From Vicia villosa (lineage: Eukaryota > Streptophyta > Magnoliopsida > Fabales > Fabaceae), in contig NC_081180.1 in assembly GCF_029867415.1 (NCBI RefSeq), positions 145,948,731 to 146,012,730 of the forward strand: 64,000 bases of DNA, written 5' to 3'. This document shows positions 11,835-23,489 of the stretch, in pieces; within the stretch, counting starts at the first letter, position 1, and each line of letters starts with the position of its first letter. The notes beneath the pieces are model-generated. The model saw nothing but the letters and a program-made list of their open reading frames with translations. It was not told where the DNA came from and did no database searches. The translations under genes and the position numbers were made by a program.

Positions 11835-14800
11835 AATCTACTGTCCCATAAACCTTACCTACCATTTTCAAGGAGGATTATCAACATTTCTTGCTCCTGC
11901 TCCAACAATCAACAAAAGACACAGCTAAAGATGATAAAGTTGCAATTTCAAGTATGAATAACACAGGTAGTAATCTCAACAATCCCTCTATATGGATTTT
12001 AGATTCGGGTGCTTCTCATCATGTATGCCCCTATATAACATTATTTTCTGCCTTGAATACCATCGCCCCTGTTCCCATTAACCTACCAAATGGCACACAC
12101 TTGACTGTCCATTATTCTGAAACTGTTAGCATTAGCAACTTACTTCACTTAAATAATGTATTTTACATACCCAAATTTCAATTCAGTCTAATCTCTATTT
12201 CCAAATTTTGTCAAAATTCTGCTTATAGTGTAATATTCTTACATAATTCCTATTATATTTAGGATGAGTCTACCAAGTAGAGGATTGGCCTAGTCACTCA
12301 GCTTAACAACCTTTACATTCTCTATAGAACAAATGTTTCCAATTCCGTTCCTCACAATTCTTGTAATAATGCCATTTCTAAGAATTATGACAATTTAGTT
12401 ATTTCTCTATGGCACCATCGTTTAGGTCACCCCTCTAATGAGGTTTTATATCAAATGACCAAATCTTTTCAAGATATCAATTTTAACAAGAATTCTTTTT
12501 TTCATACATGTCATTTATCTAAACAATGCAAACTCCCCTTCCCCACAAGTAATACTGCCTCACTTAAGTGTTTTGATTTGATTCATAAGGACATTTGGGG
12601 CCCCATTGCTATTCCCTCTTTAGATGGTTTCAAATATTTCTTAACAATTGTTGATGACTTCTCTAGATACACATGGTTATTTCTTCTTGCTAACAAATAT
12701 GAAACTAGACAGCATGTTCAAAATTTTATCACCTATTGCAAAACTCAAATTTTTTTGTGATATTAAAATGATTAGAAGTGATAATGGTCCTGAGTTCCTC
12801 ATGACCTCTTATTATGTTTCCCTTGGTATTTTATACCAAAGAAGTTGTGTTGAGACACCTCAATAGAACTCTCTTGTTGAAAGGAAACATAGGCATTTAC
12901 TTCAAGTCACTATATCCTTTTGGTCCTTTGCATTATGGCATACCACTTACCTCATTAACAGACTTTGCAGCCCTACTATAAACAATGAAACCCCTTATGA
13001 CATATTGTTTTAAAGACCTCCCTCCTACGACCATCTCAAAACCTTTGGTTGTTTAGCCCATGCTTCCACTCTTACTAGACATAGAGATAAACTTGATCCT
13101 AAGGCAACACAATGTGTGTTTCTAGGCTTCACTCTAGGAATAAAAGGCTATTTGCTTTTTGATCTACAAACCAGATCCCTCTTCACCTCTAGAAATACTA
13201 TTTTTCATGAGCAGATATTTCCATACAAACCTTACACTTTCCACTAACATACTCCTCTTAATAAGTATCCTACAGATACATCCACCATCCCCTTCATTTT
13301 TGACCTTGATTCTATAACACCCACTACTAACATACATCAACACACTATCCCTACTAATGATCACAACAATACACCTCATCCCCCTGATCCTCAATTAGAT
13401 CCTCCCAATTTTGATGTACTTCATAATAATAACATTGATGTCCCTCATAATAATACCACTGATGAACAAGAGGAACACACCACTGAACATAGCAACAATC
13501 CTATTACTGAACTTTCTGATACAAGACAATCCACTAGAATCAGATATGCTCCTGCATATTTAAAGAATTTTATATGTAATATTTCTCATTCTTAACACAT
13601 ATATGACATTTCAAATTACATTTCATATGGTAATTTAGCATTTGCACATCATTCATACATTGATGCGATTAGTATTGCATCTGATCCTATGACTTAAAAA
13701 GAGGCTAGCACTCATCCTCATTGGATCCAAGCCATGAATGATGAGATCAAATCCCTCACTGCCAACAAGACTTGGATCATCACCGCTTTACCCCCAGGTA
13801 AGAATACTATAGGCTGCAAATGGGTTTTTAAAACCAAATTTCACTATGATGGAACAATTGAAAGGAATAAATCCAGATTAGTTGCACAGAGTTTTAAATA
13901 GATCCAAGGTATAAATTCTTTAACACTTTCGCACCATTTTTAAAACTCACCACTGTCAGAATTATCCTTGCTCTAGCTGCCTCATTAAATCTTTTTCTCT
14001 ATCAATTAGATGTTCCCAATGCTTTCTTACATGGAGAATTGGATGAAGAAGTCTATATGTCTTTACCAAAAGGCATGGTTGCTTCTTCACCAAACCAGGC
14101 ATGCATGCATCTCAAATCCATATATGACTTAAAATAATCGAGCAGACAATGGTTTGAGAAGCTGTACAATGTCTTACTCACAAATAGTTTTAGACAATGC
14201 TCTTTTGATCATTCACTTTTCATACACCAGTCTGAACATCATTATATTTTTATTCTGATTTATGTGGATGATATTTTAATCTCAGGCAATAACATAAAAC
14301 TTATTGATCAAACTAAGAAGATCATGCATTATAATTTTCACCTCAAAGACCTTGGACCTTTAAAGTATTTCTTAGGCCTCGAAATTTACCGAAACACTTC
14401 TGGCATTAACATGAGTCAACAAAAATATACCCTTGATCTTCTTTCTACAAAAGGTTTACTTGGCTGCAAACCATCAAGGACACCCATGGCTCGGGACACT
14501 AGGCTATCTGCCAACAATGGAACCTCTTTAGAAGACCCAACTAAGTACATACTTCTCGTTGGTCAGTTAATTTACCTGCTCAATACTCGTGCGGACATCG
14601 CCTATGTCGTTCAACAACTTATCCAGCATATGAGTTCTCCCACAAATATACATTACAATGTTGTCATTTGCGTTTTATGTTACCTGAAATCTGCACCAGG
14701 CCAAGGATTATTCTTCCCCAACAAACCAACCTTATAAATTAAGGCATTCTATGATTCTGACTGGGCTATATGTCCTAACACTCGTAGATTCATCATAGGT

Positions 14801-15217
14801 TTCTATATCTACTTGGGAGATTGCCTCATATCTTAGAAATCAAAAAAGCAACCTACAATCTCAAGGAGTTCCATAAAAGTTGAACACCGTTCCATGGCCT
14901 CAACAATTTGTGAGATACAGTGGATTACCAACCTCCTAACAGAACTCAAAGTTCCCTTTCAAACTCCTGCTCAATTTATATTGTGATAATGCCTCCGCTC
15001 GACACATTGCCAACAACTCCTCATTTCATGAACATACGAAACATATTGACTTAGGCTGCCATCTTGTTCGTGAAAATCTGCAACAACGACTGTTCCATCT
15101 TCTCCCGGTCACTTGTCAACAACAGCTCGCAGACTTTTTTACAAAGGCTCTTGACACCACTCATTTTTTGACCAATATAGCTAAGCTTGGCATTCATTCC
15201 ATGTACTCTAAGTTTAT
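11835..15217 (+). pseudogene. Decayed Ty1/copia gag-pol
   Basis: The reading frames are broken by many stops but the order of domains is clear. They are a gag C-terminal tail (about 11835-11960), protease with WILDSGASHHVCP (about 11990), GAG-pre-integrase and zinc finger (12400-12540), and integrase with DIWGPIAIPSLDG and RSDNGPEF (12590-12800). RT follows, with GCKWVFKTKF (13815), YVDDILISG (14260) and LGLEIYR, then RNase H with DSDW (14758) and a terminal region carrying HTKHID and LADFFTKAL (about 15150). The gag start and 5' LTR are missing; the left end abuts the Athila LTR. It is copia by the order protease-integrase-RT-RNase H. Confidence 0.85.
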
Positions 15218-15239
15218 GGGGGGGGGGGGGGGGGGGGGG
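15218..15239 (+). repeat. 22-G homopolymer at the copia polypurine tract
   Basis: A run of 22 guanines directly follows the last copia codons (GIHSMYSKFM) and directly precedes the 3' LTR-like sequence. This is where the polypurine tract belongs, so the run is probably an expanded or polymerase-slipped tract. Confidence 0.8.
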
Positions 15240-15306
15240 TATTAGATATTATAATTGTAATACTTTGGTCCTCTTTTATACACTTGGGCTTTAGGTTAAC
15301 CTTAGG

Positions 15307-15401
<95 letters not shown>

Positions 15402-15493
15402 CATGCCCAACATACTTTTGTGATCACATTGAATTCAAATTATACACTTGCATTTTTCCGCTATGGTTATCTTCATCTTCTTGTTATCAATAA
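15240..15493 (+). repeat. Probable 3' LTR of the decayed copia element
   Basis: The stretch after the purine tract begins TATTAGATATTATAA (a likely decayed TG start) and ends about ...ATCAATAACA. It is interrupted by an (AT)43 microsatellite at 15311-15396. No 5' LTR is available for comparison, so the right border is a guess. Confidence 0.45.
15311..15396. repeat. (AT)n microsatellite, about 43 units
   Basis: Perfect dinucleotide AT repeat of about 86 bp within the copia LTR remnant. The Ile-Tyr ORF read from it is not a gene. Confidence 0.97.
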
Positions 15494-15539
15494 CACTGCA
15501 AGTGTAATATAAGCAATGCATGGTTGTGAACATGAATCA

Positions 15540-16164
15540 ATTTGAGAGTTGTATCGAGTAAAATATTTAATATTGTTGTTGTTGTTGTTGCTAAAATTTA
15601 GTATTTAACGATTCTATTGATTTTGTTTATTTGTTGTTGTTCTTGTTGTTGAGATTTAATATTTAAAGATTCCATGGTTTTTGTTTTTGTGGAGATTTAA
15701 TGTTTAAATATTCCATTGATTTTGTTCTTGTTGTTAAGATTTAATGTTTAAAGTAGAGTAATGAATCTTGATCGCTCCGGTCGCGACCGCAGTGCTCCGT
15801 AATAGAGCACACCCCGCCGCGCGATATGTAGGGTGCAGAGGCGGTGATGAGAAAGCGGTCGCTTCAGCCGCTATACTGGGTCGCAGGTCGTGGAAATGGT
15901 AAGCAATCTGAATGAAAGAAGATGAAGTTTTGAGTTGGAGTTAAGGGGTAGACAAAAAAGAAAAAAAAGAAGATGAACTGGAAATGAAAAAAAATAATTT
16001 AATAAATAAATTAATGAGAGAATAAAGATTAAAAATTTAACTTATTTAATAGGTGATAAAATGCATTGGGAAGTAAATACTACTCTACTAATAGGTGATA
16101 AGTGTTACTAGTACTTTGTTACACAATAGTACCACAAAAACTATGTTTCAGGGGCTATTCAAAA
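15540..16164. other. Non-coding: GTT-rich low-complexity and a GC-rich possible MITE
   Basis: 15540-15735 holds three imperfect copies of a unit with TTGTTGTTG...GATTTAATxTTTAAA. 15780-15900 is an unusual GC-rich island (GCGGTCGC, CCGCCGCGCG) in AT-rich surroundings. AGTAGAGTA at about 15751 and its complement TACTCTACT at 16079-16089 could be short terminal inverted repeats of an element of about 340 bp. No target duplication is visible, so this is tentative. Confidence 0.3.
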
Positions 16165-16231
16165 TATAATAATATAATAATAATAATTATTATTATTATA
16201 TAATAACTTTTGACAAGAAAAACAAATAATA

Positions 16232-16266
<35 letters not shown>
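16165..16266. repeat. (TAA/TTA)n trinucleotide repeats
   Basis: Two neighbouring tracts of TAA/ATT repeats (about 16165-16205 and 16225-16266) separated by 20 bp of unique DNA. The Ile-run ORF on the minus strand is an artefact of this. Confidence 0.9.
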
Positions 16267-16267
<1 letters not shown>

Positions 16268-16278
16268 TTTCTATATAT

Positions 16279-16422
16279 TAGGGACGGCAAAACGGGTCCG
16301 ACTCGTTGAGTATGTCTGTTTTGTCCGCACTTTAGTATCGAGCGGGCAAAAGTTTTAGGCCCACACTCTTTAATTTGACCGCTCCGCCCCGCTCTATTTT
16401 TTAGGTGGGCTTTTGCATGCAC
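16279..16422 (+). mobile_element. Truncated copy of the TAGGGryGGCAAAACGGG hAT-like MITE
   Basis: TTAGGGACGGCAAAACGGGT at 16278 and the later GGGCTTTTGC match the left half of the 328-bp element at 41542-41869, including the AGTTTTAGGyCC segment. The right inverted repeat is missing. Confidence 0.6.
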
Positions 16423-16429
16423 GTAAATC

Positions 16430-18367
16430 TTAATCTTAATCTTAATATATATAAATCCAAGGTTGTCATGATGGCAACCCTAGCCACATGTCACCTTGGT
16501 AGTATCTCTAAACAAAATTTAGCCACATGTCACTTTCATAATAAATCTAAACAAAAATCTTAATTTTGACTTTTACTAATTTAACCCTATATTAAAAATA
16601 AATAAATATAATAATCATAATAATAATATAATATAAGATTCATCCACGAATATTAATAATAATTATATAAATATGTAATATATAATATTTATAAGTTTAT
16701 ATTTTATTAATTTGTTAAAAAAATTCAAACTATTGTTATAAATAATTAATAATATTTTATTTAAATTAAAAAATAAAATATAAGTAATCTGTAACAAAAA
16801 ATTAAAAGTCCTTATTATTTAGTTTATTTTAGATTTAAAAATAAAAATAAATTTAACATAAGTTTATATTTTATTAATTTAAAAAAAATTCAAACTATTG
16901 TTATAAATGATTAATAATATTTTATTTAAATTAAAAAATAAAATGTAAGTAATTTGTAAAAAAAGTTAAAAGTCCTTATTATTTAATATATTTTAAAGCA
17001 TTTGTTTTATTAATTTTAAAATTTCTATTATTAATAATAATATATTATCACCCTTTCAATTAGTTATCTATCTTTTTATACTGATTTTAAAATTTTCATT
17101 TTTGCTATTTTTTTTATTCTCATATATTTCCTCTTTCATTTTCTAAAATTTATATCATTTGTTTAATATTTCATGATTTTGGAGTTCATATAATTTTTCT
17201 TAATTTTATATTTAATCATAAAATTATTTAAATAATTATAAAAACAAAGATCAAATCTAACACGACCCCTATTTTTTAAACATATATTTTTTTAATTTTT
17301 ATTCATCTTTTATATAAATCTATTAATTTTCACTTTAATATATTTTTTAAAAAAAAATTCATTTCTATAAGGTTCTCTATTTAATAAAAATATAACTATT
17401 AAAACGTTTTTCTCTTAATTTTAATAATTCTTTACAATAACAATTAATACATTATCATTATTATGAAACCGTAAAAACCCATCAATAATAATAATGATGA
17501 TTATAATAATAGTAATGATAATTATTATTATAATAATGTAACTTTAAAATATTTTATATAATAAATATTATTAATCAATGCATTATTATTATAAAACCGT
17601 AAAAAATCCTCAAAATTTCAATTTAATATATTTTAAAGCATTTGTTTTATTAATTTTATAACTTCTATTATTATTAATATATTATCAAGCTTTCAATTAG
17701 TTATCTATTTTTTTTAACTATACATCTTCAATCGCACAACTATTTTTATACTGATTTTAAATTTTTTATTTTTGCAATTTTTTTTTATTCTCATATGTTT
17801 CCTCTTTCATTTTCTAAAATTTGTATATTTTTTTAATATTTCATTATTTAGGAGTTCATATAATTTTTCATAATTTTATACTTAATTCATAAAATTATTT
17901 AAGTAATTATAAAAACAAAGATCAAATCTAACAAAATCCCTATTTTTTTTAACCTGTTTTTAAATTTTTATCCATTTTTTATATATAAATCCATTAATTT
18001 TCTCTTTAATATCTTTTTTAAAAACTTTTCATTTCTATAAGGTTCTCTATTTAATAACAATGTAACTATTAAAACTTTTTTCTCTTAATTTTATTAATTC
18101 TTTATAATAACAATTAATATATAATTTATGAAACCATAAAAACCTATTATAAATTCTATTTAATTTATTTTAAAGTATTTATTTTATTAATTTTATAACT
18201 TCCACTCTTATTAATATACTATCACCCTTTCAATTATTTTCTATTTTCTTAACTATACATCTTCACTAACATGACTCTTTATATACAGATTTTTCATTTT
18301 TCATTTTTCATTTTTCATTTTTGCCATTTCTTTTTCATTCTCATATGTTTCTTCTTTCATTTTCTAA
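16430..18367. repeat. AT-rich tandem repeat block (166-bp and about 540-640-bp units)
   Basis: No gene is seen. A 166-bp unit is duplicated (about 16691-16856 and 16857-17000). A larger unit beginning TTTTAAAGCATTTGTTTT occurs at 16991 and 17631, with a third diverged copy at 18168 that stops at 18367 where the Helitron begins. Shared landmarks are CTTTCATTTTCTAA, GGAGTTCATATAATTTTT, AAACAAAGATCAAATC and TTCTATAAGGTTCTC. Copy 3 resumes to the right of the Helitron at 25632. A short CATTTTT array lies at 18290-18323. Confidence 0.75.
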
Positions 18368-18375
18368 CTAGCGTG

Positions 18376-18399
18376 ATACCCGTGCGTCCGCACGGGTAT
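18376..18399 (-). other. Helitron 3' terminal hairpin
   Basis: ATACCCGTGCG and CGCACGGGTAT form a perfect 11-bp stem around a 2-base loop, four bases from the terminal CTAG at 18368-18371. It is GC-rich in an AT-rich setting, as expected of the Helitron termination signal. Confidence 0.85.
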
Positions 18400-18529
18400 C
18401 CGTTGTGGCTGTGTTATTTTGTTCAATATATATATTATTCTAGAGGTAAATGTCATAAAATCATATGTGTAAAATATAGAAATTTCTTTTTAATAGGTTG
18501 GGGCAAAGTTTGATATATTTTCATCAATA

Positions 18530-18680
18530 AAAATTATTTTCCCGTTAATATTCAATATTTCGATCAATAACTTCATGTTCCCGTAAATATTTAATATTCA
18601 ATAGGTTGGGAAATTGTTTTAATTCGATTGCCATATTTAATATTGAATTATTTATAATAGAATGTGCCCGTGTTATTTTG

Positions 18681-18750
<70 letters not shown>

Positions 18751-19190
18751 AGAGGTAAATGTTTTAAAAAAAGATGTGTAAAATATAGAAATTTTCCGTT
18801 AATATTCAATATTTCGATCAGTAACTTCATGTTCCCATTAATATTCAATATTTTTATCTGTATCTTCGTGTTTTCGTTATTAGTAAATTTATCATGTTCC
18901 CGTTAATATTCAATAGTTTGATCAATAATTTTATGTTTCCGTTAATATACAATATCTTCGTCACATTTACTTTCAATATTCGGTTCCCGCCAATATTCAA
19001 TATTTTAATTAATAACTCCATATTTTCGTTAATATTCAATAGTTTGATCAATAACTTTATGTTCCCGTTAATATACAATAACTTCGTGTTTTCGTTAATA
19101 TTCGTTATTTTGTCCATAACTCCGCGTTCCCGTTAATATTTATTATTTTGATTAATAACTTTGTGTTCTCGTTAATATTCAAAATTTGTT
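18530..19190. repeat. Minisatellite, about 39-bp unit, near the Helitron 3' end
   Basis: Eleven or so imperfect units contain TTCCCGTTAATATTCAATA followed by TTTGATCAATAACTTxATG. Some are shortened to about 26 bp. The array is interrupted by an AT microsatellite at 18682-18744. The ORFs on both strands here are products of the repeat. Confidence 0.8.
18682..18744. repeat. (AT)n microsatellite
   Basis: About 31 AT units. The sequences on either side (GTGTTATTTTGTT before; AGAGGTAAATG and TGTGTAAAATATAGAAATTT after) repeat those at 18412-18490, so the microsatellite sits in the second copy of a local duplication. Confidence 0.95.
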
Positions 19191-19489
19191 CTTCTTAATA
19201 TTCATCTTTAGACTACTTTAGAGTTTTCATCTTATTTTAATATTACTTGATTTAAGAGTGCGAGAATGGGAGAATTTGAATTGAAATTGAATACAAAAAG
19301 AGGAAAATGAATTATTGAATTCAAAGTCAAAGCACATCACATTACATTTCAAAATTCCATGTTATTGTTTTCAATTTGTAGCATGAGTCCAGCTCCACAC
19401 CATCAAAATTACATGATAAATCTCAAAAACACATACACATGTTCAGCATAAACACAACAATAAGTGCACAATGCATTACATGAATTTCC

Positions 19490-19858
19490 CTAAACTCTAA
19501 CTAACCATCCTTTTCTCCTATCAATACACATAGCAAGAAACACTTCTCTCCAATTAGGATCCATAAGTTTCTCCACAACCTTCATATAAACATCAAGAGT
19601 AACATCTTCAATCTCATCAAGAGCATTCACACACTTAGTAATTGAACAACTGTGATTTACACTCTCTCTTTAAACAAAATCTGATTTAGCCTTAGATGCT
19701 TCAACATATGCTAACAGTGCATTTATCATTGCATTTTGCAAATATTCTTTATCATCCTCTAAAGTGTTATCATCATATGAATTATGTGGATCTATATTTG
19801 TTGATTCTTGAGTTGATAAATAATGAAATTCTCCATCTGCAACATTTCTAATTTCCAA
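19490..19858 (-). pseudogene. C-terminal fragment of a Myb/SANT-like (L10-interacting MYB-type) protein
   Basis: The minus strand reads MEIRNVADGEFHYLSTQES..., then an in-frame TAA at about 19674, then CVNALDEIEDVTLDVYMKVV and DPNWREVFLAM, ending with RKGWLVRV and a stop at 19490. The latter part matches the conserved tail of plant Myb/SANT-like DNA-binding proteins, often linked to PIF/Harbinger elements. The N-terminal Myb-like domain is absent. It lies inside the Helitron and is probably captured or pre-existing transposon-derived sequence. Family assignment is from memory of the motif. Confidence 0.55.
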
Positions 19859-20363
19859 TAACTTAATTAGATAATGTAACAGATTTGATTAATTTACCTA
19901 TGAAATTAGCTATAACAAACAATTTAATATGAAATTGAAAAGATGAGATAGCGTAATCGAAAGAGTGAAAGAGAAGAAAAGTGAAAGAATCTAATTCATC
20001 AGGCCTCTACACTTTCATCACGACCATCTTCATGCTTTCCATATGCCAAACCAATGGGACCTTCAAGTGCTTCACCTATTATGTCTATCCATCACCATAT
20101 GATGAGCTCTCATGCCTCTGTTATAGTTTCACCAAACCTGCAAAGTTAGTGTAAACAAAATCGCACATATATTCATTTCAAACACAAAGTATACATAGGA
20201 TTTGAGGCAACCCTGCATGTTCCAAACTTGATTGAACCTGTCCATAATTTGCCGTTTCGAAATAGTTTGAAACAGGCCCATACCAAGAACATCCATACCA
20301 GTTCAGCATTGAAAATGATAAGGTCGTATGAAATAGTCTTTTTCGAATCTTAAAACATTTAAA

Positions 20364-20972
20364 CTAACTTGGAGTTATGTATCCGTAAGAACCTGCAACT
20401 ACATGCGAGGATCTTGAGCAGTCCGAGGAAGTGACCAATTTTGCAAGGCCGAAATCTGCAAGAAAAGCTTCGAACTATGGACCGTCCAAGATGTTGTTAG
20501 CCTTAATGTTGCGATGGACGATTGGAGGGATACAATCATGATGAAGATATTCCAAACCATGAGCTTTTCCAAGTATGATCTTATACCTTGCATCCCAATC
20601 CAAGAACAATCTCTTTTCATGGAGCAATCCAAACAAACTTCCATTACATATGTAATCAAACAACAACAATCTAGTTCCTCCATTGTTGCAGCATCCTAAA
20701 AGTCTTACTATATTTTTATGCCTCATCTGTTTTGTCGGAGTCTCTACGCAGTAAATAACGCTTGAGCAACCCTTTCCGACGATATTTGAATCCGACAACT
20801 TTGAAACCACGTTGTTGATGTTGAAGTTAAGCTTCTGGAATGGAGTGAAAGACCATTCCATTTCAAATTCATCAAAATTATTTCTCCCATAGAAACTGTC
20901 CCCTTGAATCCTTAGTACTAAAATAATTCCACAAGTGACAATAGCAGAAGTTAAAATAACACCAAGGAAAGA
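20364..20972 (-). pseudogene. LRR receptor-like kinase fragment (transmembrane plus kinase N-lobe and catalytic loop)
   Basis: The minus strand encodes a transmembrane-like stretch (FLGVILTSAIVTCGIILVL), a juxtamembrane EMEWSFTPFQKLNF, a glycine-rich-loop region (SDSNIVGKGCSSVIY), then RHKNIVRLLGCC, HGLEYLHHDCIPPIVHRNIK, and, after a stop codon, FLADFGLAKLV and GSYGYITP. The segment with the catalytic lysine is deleted between VETPTKQ and MRHKN, the catalytic HRD reads HRN, and there are stops at about 20475 and 20364. It is a dead fragment of an LRR-RLK of the class with VGKGCSGVVYRVETP, captured by the Helitron. Confidence 0.75.
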
Positions 20973-21362
20973 TTCTTACAGTTTCAGTGCCAATTCTGAT
21001 TTTGGTGTTTTTGATTGAGACAACACTTTTTCATCACAGCGGAGCAATTGAATCAATCGGATTACTTTATTTTGGAAGCTTCCACAAAGAAAATACCAAC
21101 AGAAAATATAGGACATTCATATCACTAATAAACATCCAGCTTTCAATGTCCAGAGCATCCATATTAACATAAAGGAAGATAAAGATGTCAACAACCAACT
21201 ACAGGGTAGCAAAGGAATGTCTGTGGAGTGTTAAACAAAAAAGATATGTTTAGGTGTATAGCACATATCTCTATATAGAGAGACTCAATCAGAGAACATA
21301 TCTTAACGAAATTTATTTAGAAGACATACCTGGTAGTGACTCTTGAACTCTCAGTCACATTA

Positions 21363-21587
21363 CCTCTACAGGAAATAGAACCACTTGTCCCATTCCTTAT
21401 CATTGGAAGCATGAAGGCCATGAGAGAAGATTTGTTATCATACCATGGTCTGGATATGAAATACTTTCCATCTGGCCAATTCCCATCAAGAACATCCCGT
21501 GCAAGTGACTTCAATGATTCTCTTCTACCCCGATAGGTGTCAGCTGATACCACTGTCTCGTTCATTCTCGATGCTTCCATCGACATA
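21363..21587 (-). pseudogene. Unidentified exon-like fragment in the Helitron
   Basis: The open segment on the minus strand reads ...[20 protein letters not shown] and [20 protein letters not shown] before a possible GT donor near 21373 (GTAGAG/GTAATG). The composition looks like conserved protein rather than random translation, but I do not recognise the family. The neighbours on both sides are captured gene exons, so this is likely another captured exon. The longer ORF to 21760 includes a hydrophobic stretch that is probably intron read-through. Confidence 0.4.
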
Positions 21588-21884
21588 AAAGAGAGAATTA
21601 TAACAACAATAAACTGATAATGATAAACTTGATAGATATAAAATACAAAACATAAAATAATGCAACTCTGATCAAAGATATAAAAAGAACTTGTGGCATA
21701 AGGGAATGGTAGTTTCCTAGAAAGTCTACTTAAGGTATCCATAATATTGACCTGTGACAATCAAATAGAGTAATCAAAATTAGCAAAGCAAATAAACACA
21801 ACACCTTACTTAGATTGCAACGGATGTTTACCATATGTCATCTATTCAGAAGACCGTCATAATGTGTTCCACACTGATTAATAA

Positions 21885-22067
21885 TTATACCATGGCGAGT
21901 TTGATGAATTTGGAAATATCTAAAGTGAGATTAGTTGTTAAGTCACAGAGAGATAGAATGTAGATTCTTGGAATAATACTTGCATATCTGTTAATCTGGT
22001 CTTCCAATAGAACAACCTTCAGTTTTGAATCTTCAAATTTTGTTGGAGGACCCAATAGCCTAACAGT
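21885..22067 (-). pseudogene. STAY-GREEN-like (Mg-dechelatase family) exon fragment
   Basis: After an acceptor-like TTTAG the minus strand encodes TVRLLGPPTKFEDSKLKVVL, LEDQINRYASIIPRIYIL and SLCDLTTNLTLDIS, then a TAA at 21885. Motifs RLLGPP, SKLKVV and IPRxYxLSxCDLTxNLTL match the N-terminal part of the STAY-GREEN/SGR-like family that acts in chlorophyll breakdown in plastids. Only one exon, cut by a stop, is present, and there is no start codon. It is a Helitron-captured fragment. Confidence 0.65.
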
Positions 22068-22357
22068 CTAAATTAAAAAAACAGGTAACTTTGTAAAATG
22101 AATATAATTGATACTAAACAACAAAGTTCAGAGATGTAAACCCTAATTCAATGACAACTCCAATGCATCAAAACATCAGACATAATCGAAGTGCTTCAAG
22201 ACTGCTCGTTCATTAACCTTACATTTCATAGGGAATCAATTGAGATATAAATGGAACTCCTCAAATAACTACCAATTTTAGTCAAACATTTCTTTCAATT
22301 TTAGATGAATGAACTTTCTATCATATGTTGAGAAATGACAATCAAAGGTATGCATAC

Positions 22358-22489
22358 CAAGAAGGAAAGTTCTTCATCTAGCCAGTTCACAAAGGCAACC
22401 AGGTGATTGACATCGGTAAAGGAGGATGCTCTAACTTCAGTTTCCAAGGATGTGACAAAATCACCTTGTGTTTCTACATCAGCTTTCAC
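22358..22489 (-). pseudogene. CHUP1-like exon with intact splice borders
   Basis: Exactly 44 codons lie between an AG acceptor (ATCAAG/GTGAAAG) and a GT donor (TTCTTG/GTATGC). They read VKADVETQGDFVTSLETEVR and HLVAFVNWLDEELSFL. This is the conserved block of CHUP1/IPGA1-type proteins, plant actin-associated proteins in chloroplast positioning and cell growth. Neither neighbouring CHUP1 exon is recognisable nearby, so a single exon with intron flanks was picked up. It lies in the Helitron in the same orientation as the SGR-like piece. Confidence 0.75.
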
Positions 22490-22599
22490 CTTGATACAGT
22501 AATAAAATACATGTACCAGATTCAAGAAGTACGTCAATGGGATTGACTAAATTAGAAAACATCATAAAACAATATCATCATTAACAAAAGGACAAAGTA

Positions 22600-23230
22600 G
22601 TAGCATCAAATTCATCATCACCTGACATATGAAGCAACATCTGTAGGATGACTTCGATTTCTTTTTCGACTTCAGCTAGGGCTTCGTAAGTATGACTGTT
22701 GATAACAGATCGGTCATTTTGAACAGAATAAAAGCAAATCATGGGAAAGATCCGGAAAATTCCTTACTTGCTTAGATTGACCATTTCATCGACCAATGCT
22801 GGTTCTTATTACATGTCATGTTTCAGCACCCACACCATTGATGATATCAGGCTCACTCTCCTGCAAAGTATAAAACAGTGGGAACTGAATTGATTGAAAA
22901 ATAAACAAAGAAATAATCAAATTGCAGGAAACAGATAGTAAACTTCGACGGTTTTATTACATCAGACACATACCTTTGCTATGAGTAGGAGGAGCCCTTG
23001 TAACCTGACGTGCTTGTCATAGCCATTCATTTTGAACAGAACAAAAGCAAATCATGGGATAGATCCGGCAATATTCTGCGACCTTAAAAAATAATCACTC
23101 TAACCACCGCAACGATCACCGAACTGACTGCGGCAACGACTATTACCAGTACATTACCTGCACAAGTCAAGATTTTCTCAATTCAGGAAGTTGAATCCTA
23201 GCAAGCTCTGTCGGAATGAGTTTGCAAATC
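22600..23230 (-). other. Exon-like fragments and a local duplication of about 50 bp in the Helitron
   Basis: Minus-strand pieces such as TYEALAEVEKEIEVILQMLL before a GT donor (about 22622) and ESEPDIINGVGAET after a CAG acceptor (about 22861) look like parts of exons; I cannot name the gene. A segment ATTTTGAACAGAAyAAAAGC is repeated at about 22716 and 23030, showing a local duplication. Confidence 0.3.
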
Positions 23231-23489
23231 GAAGGTGCCTGGTGTACGCCTCTGAGAATATTTATAGATCACCAGGTACTGCAATCTTTGTACAATTGCT
23301 TGAATTATATGATTAGGAACTGTTTTAAATGAATAACCTATCTTTAAACATTACAAATAAAATAAATAATTACTGTGAGATAAGAAAGGAGAATTGAGTT
23401 GAATAAAATAATGCACAAAACACAATAGAATCACTCTTAGTAATAGGTAATCATTTTTGGGTGTTGATCAAGTGCCTGGAGTTGAATAA

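Noticed and set aside
15284..15493. ORFs with long Ile-Tyr runs (also at 18664 and 61002)
   Set aside because: They are translations of AT dinucleotide microsatellites.
16159..16422. Minus-strand ORF with an Ile run
   Set aside because: Made of the TAA repeats and the truncated hAT MITE.
16991..18367. Centromeric-type satellite
   Set aside because: Only three diverged copies with unequal spacing (640 and 537 bp), so a local duplication is the simpler reading.
18854..19136. Repetitive ORFs on both strands
   Set aside because: Translations of the 39-bp minisatellite.
20475..20861. Active receptor kinase gene
   Set aside because: The catalytic-lysine segment is deleted, HRD is changed to HRN and stops follow, with only a fragment present.
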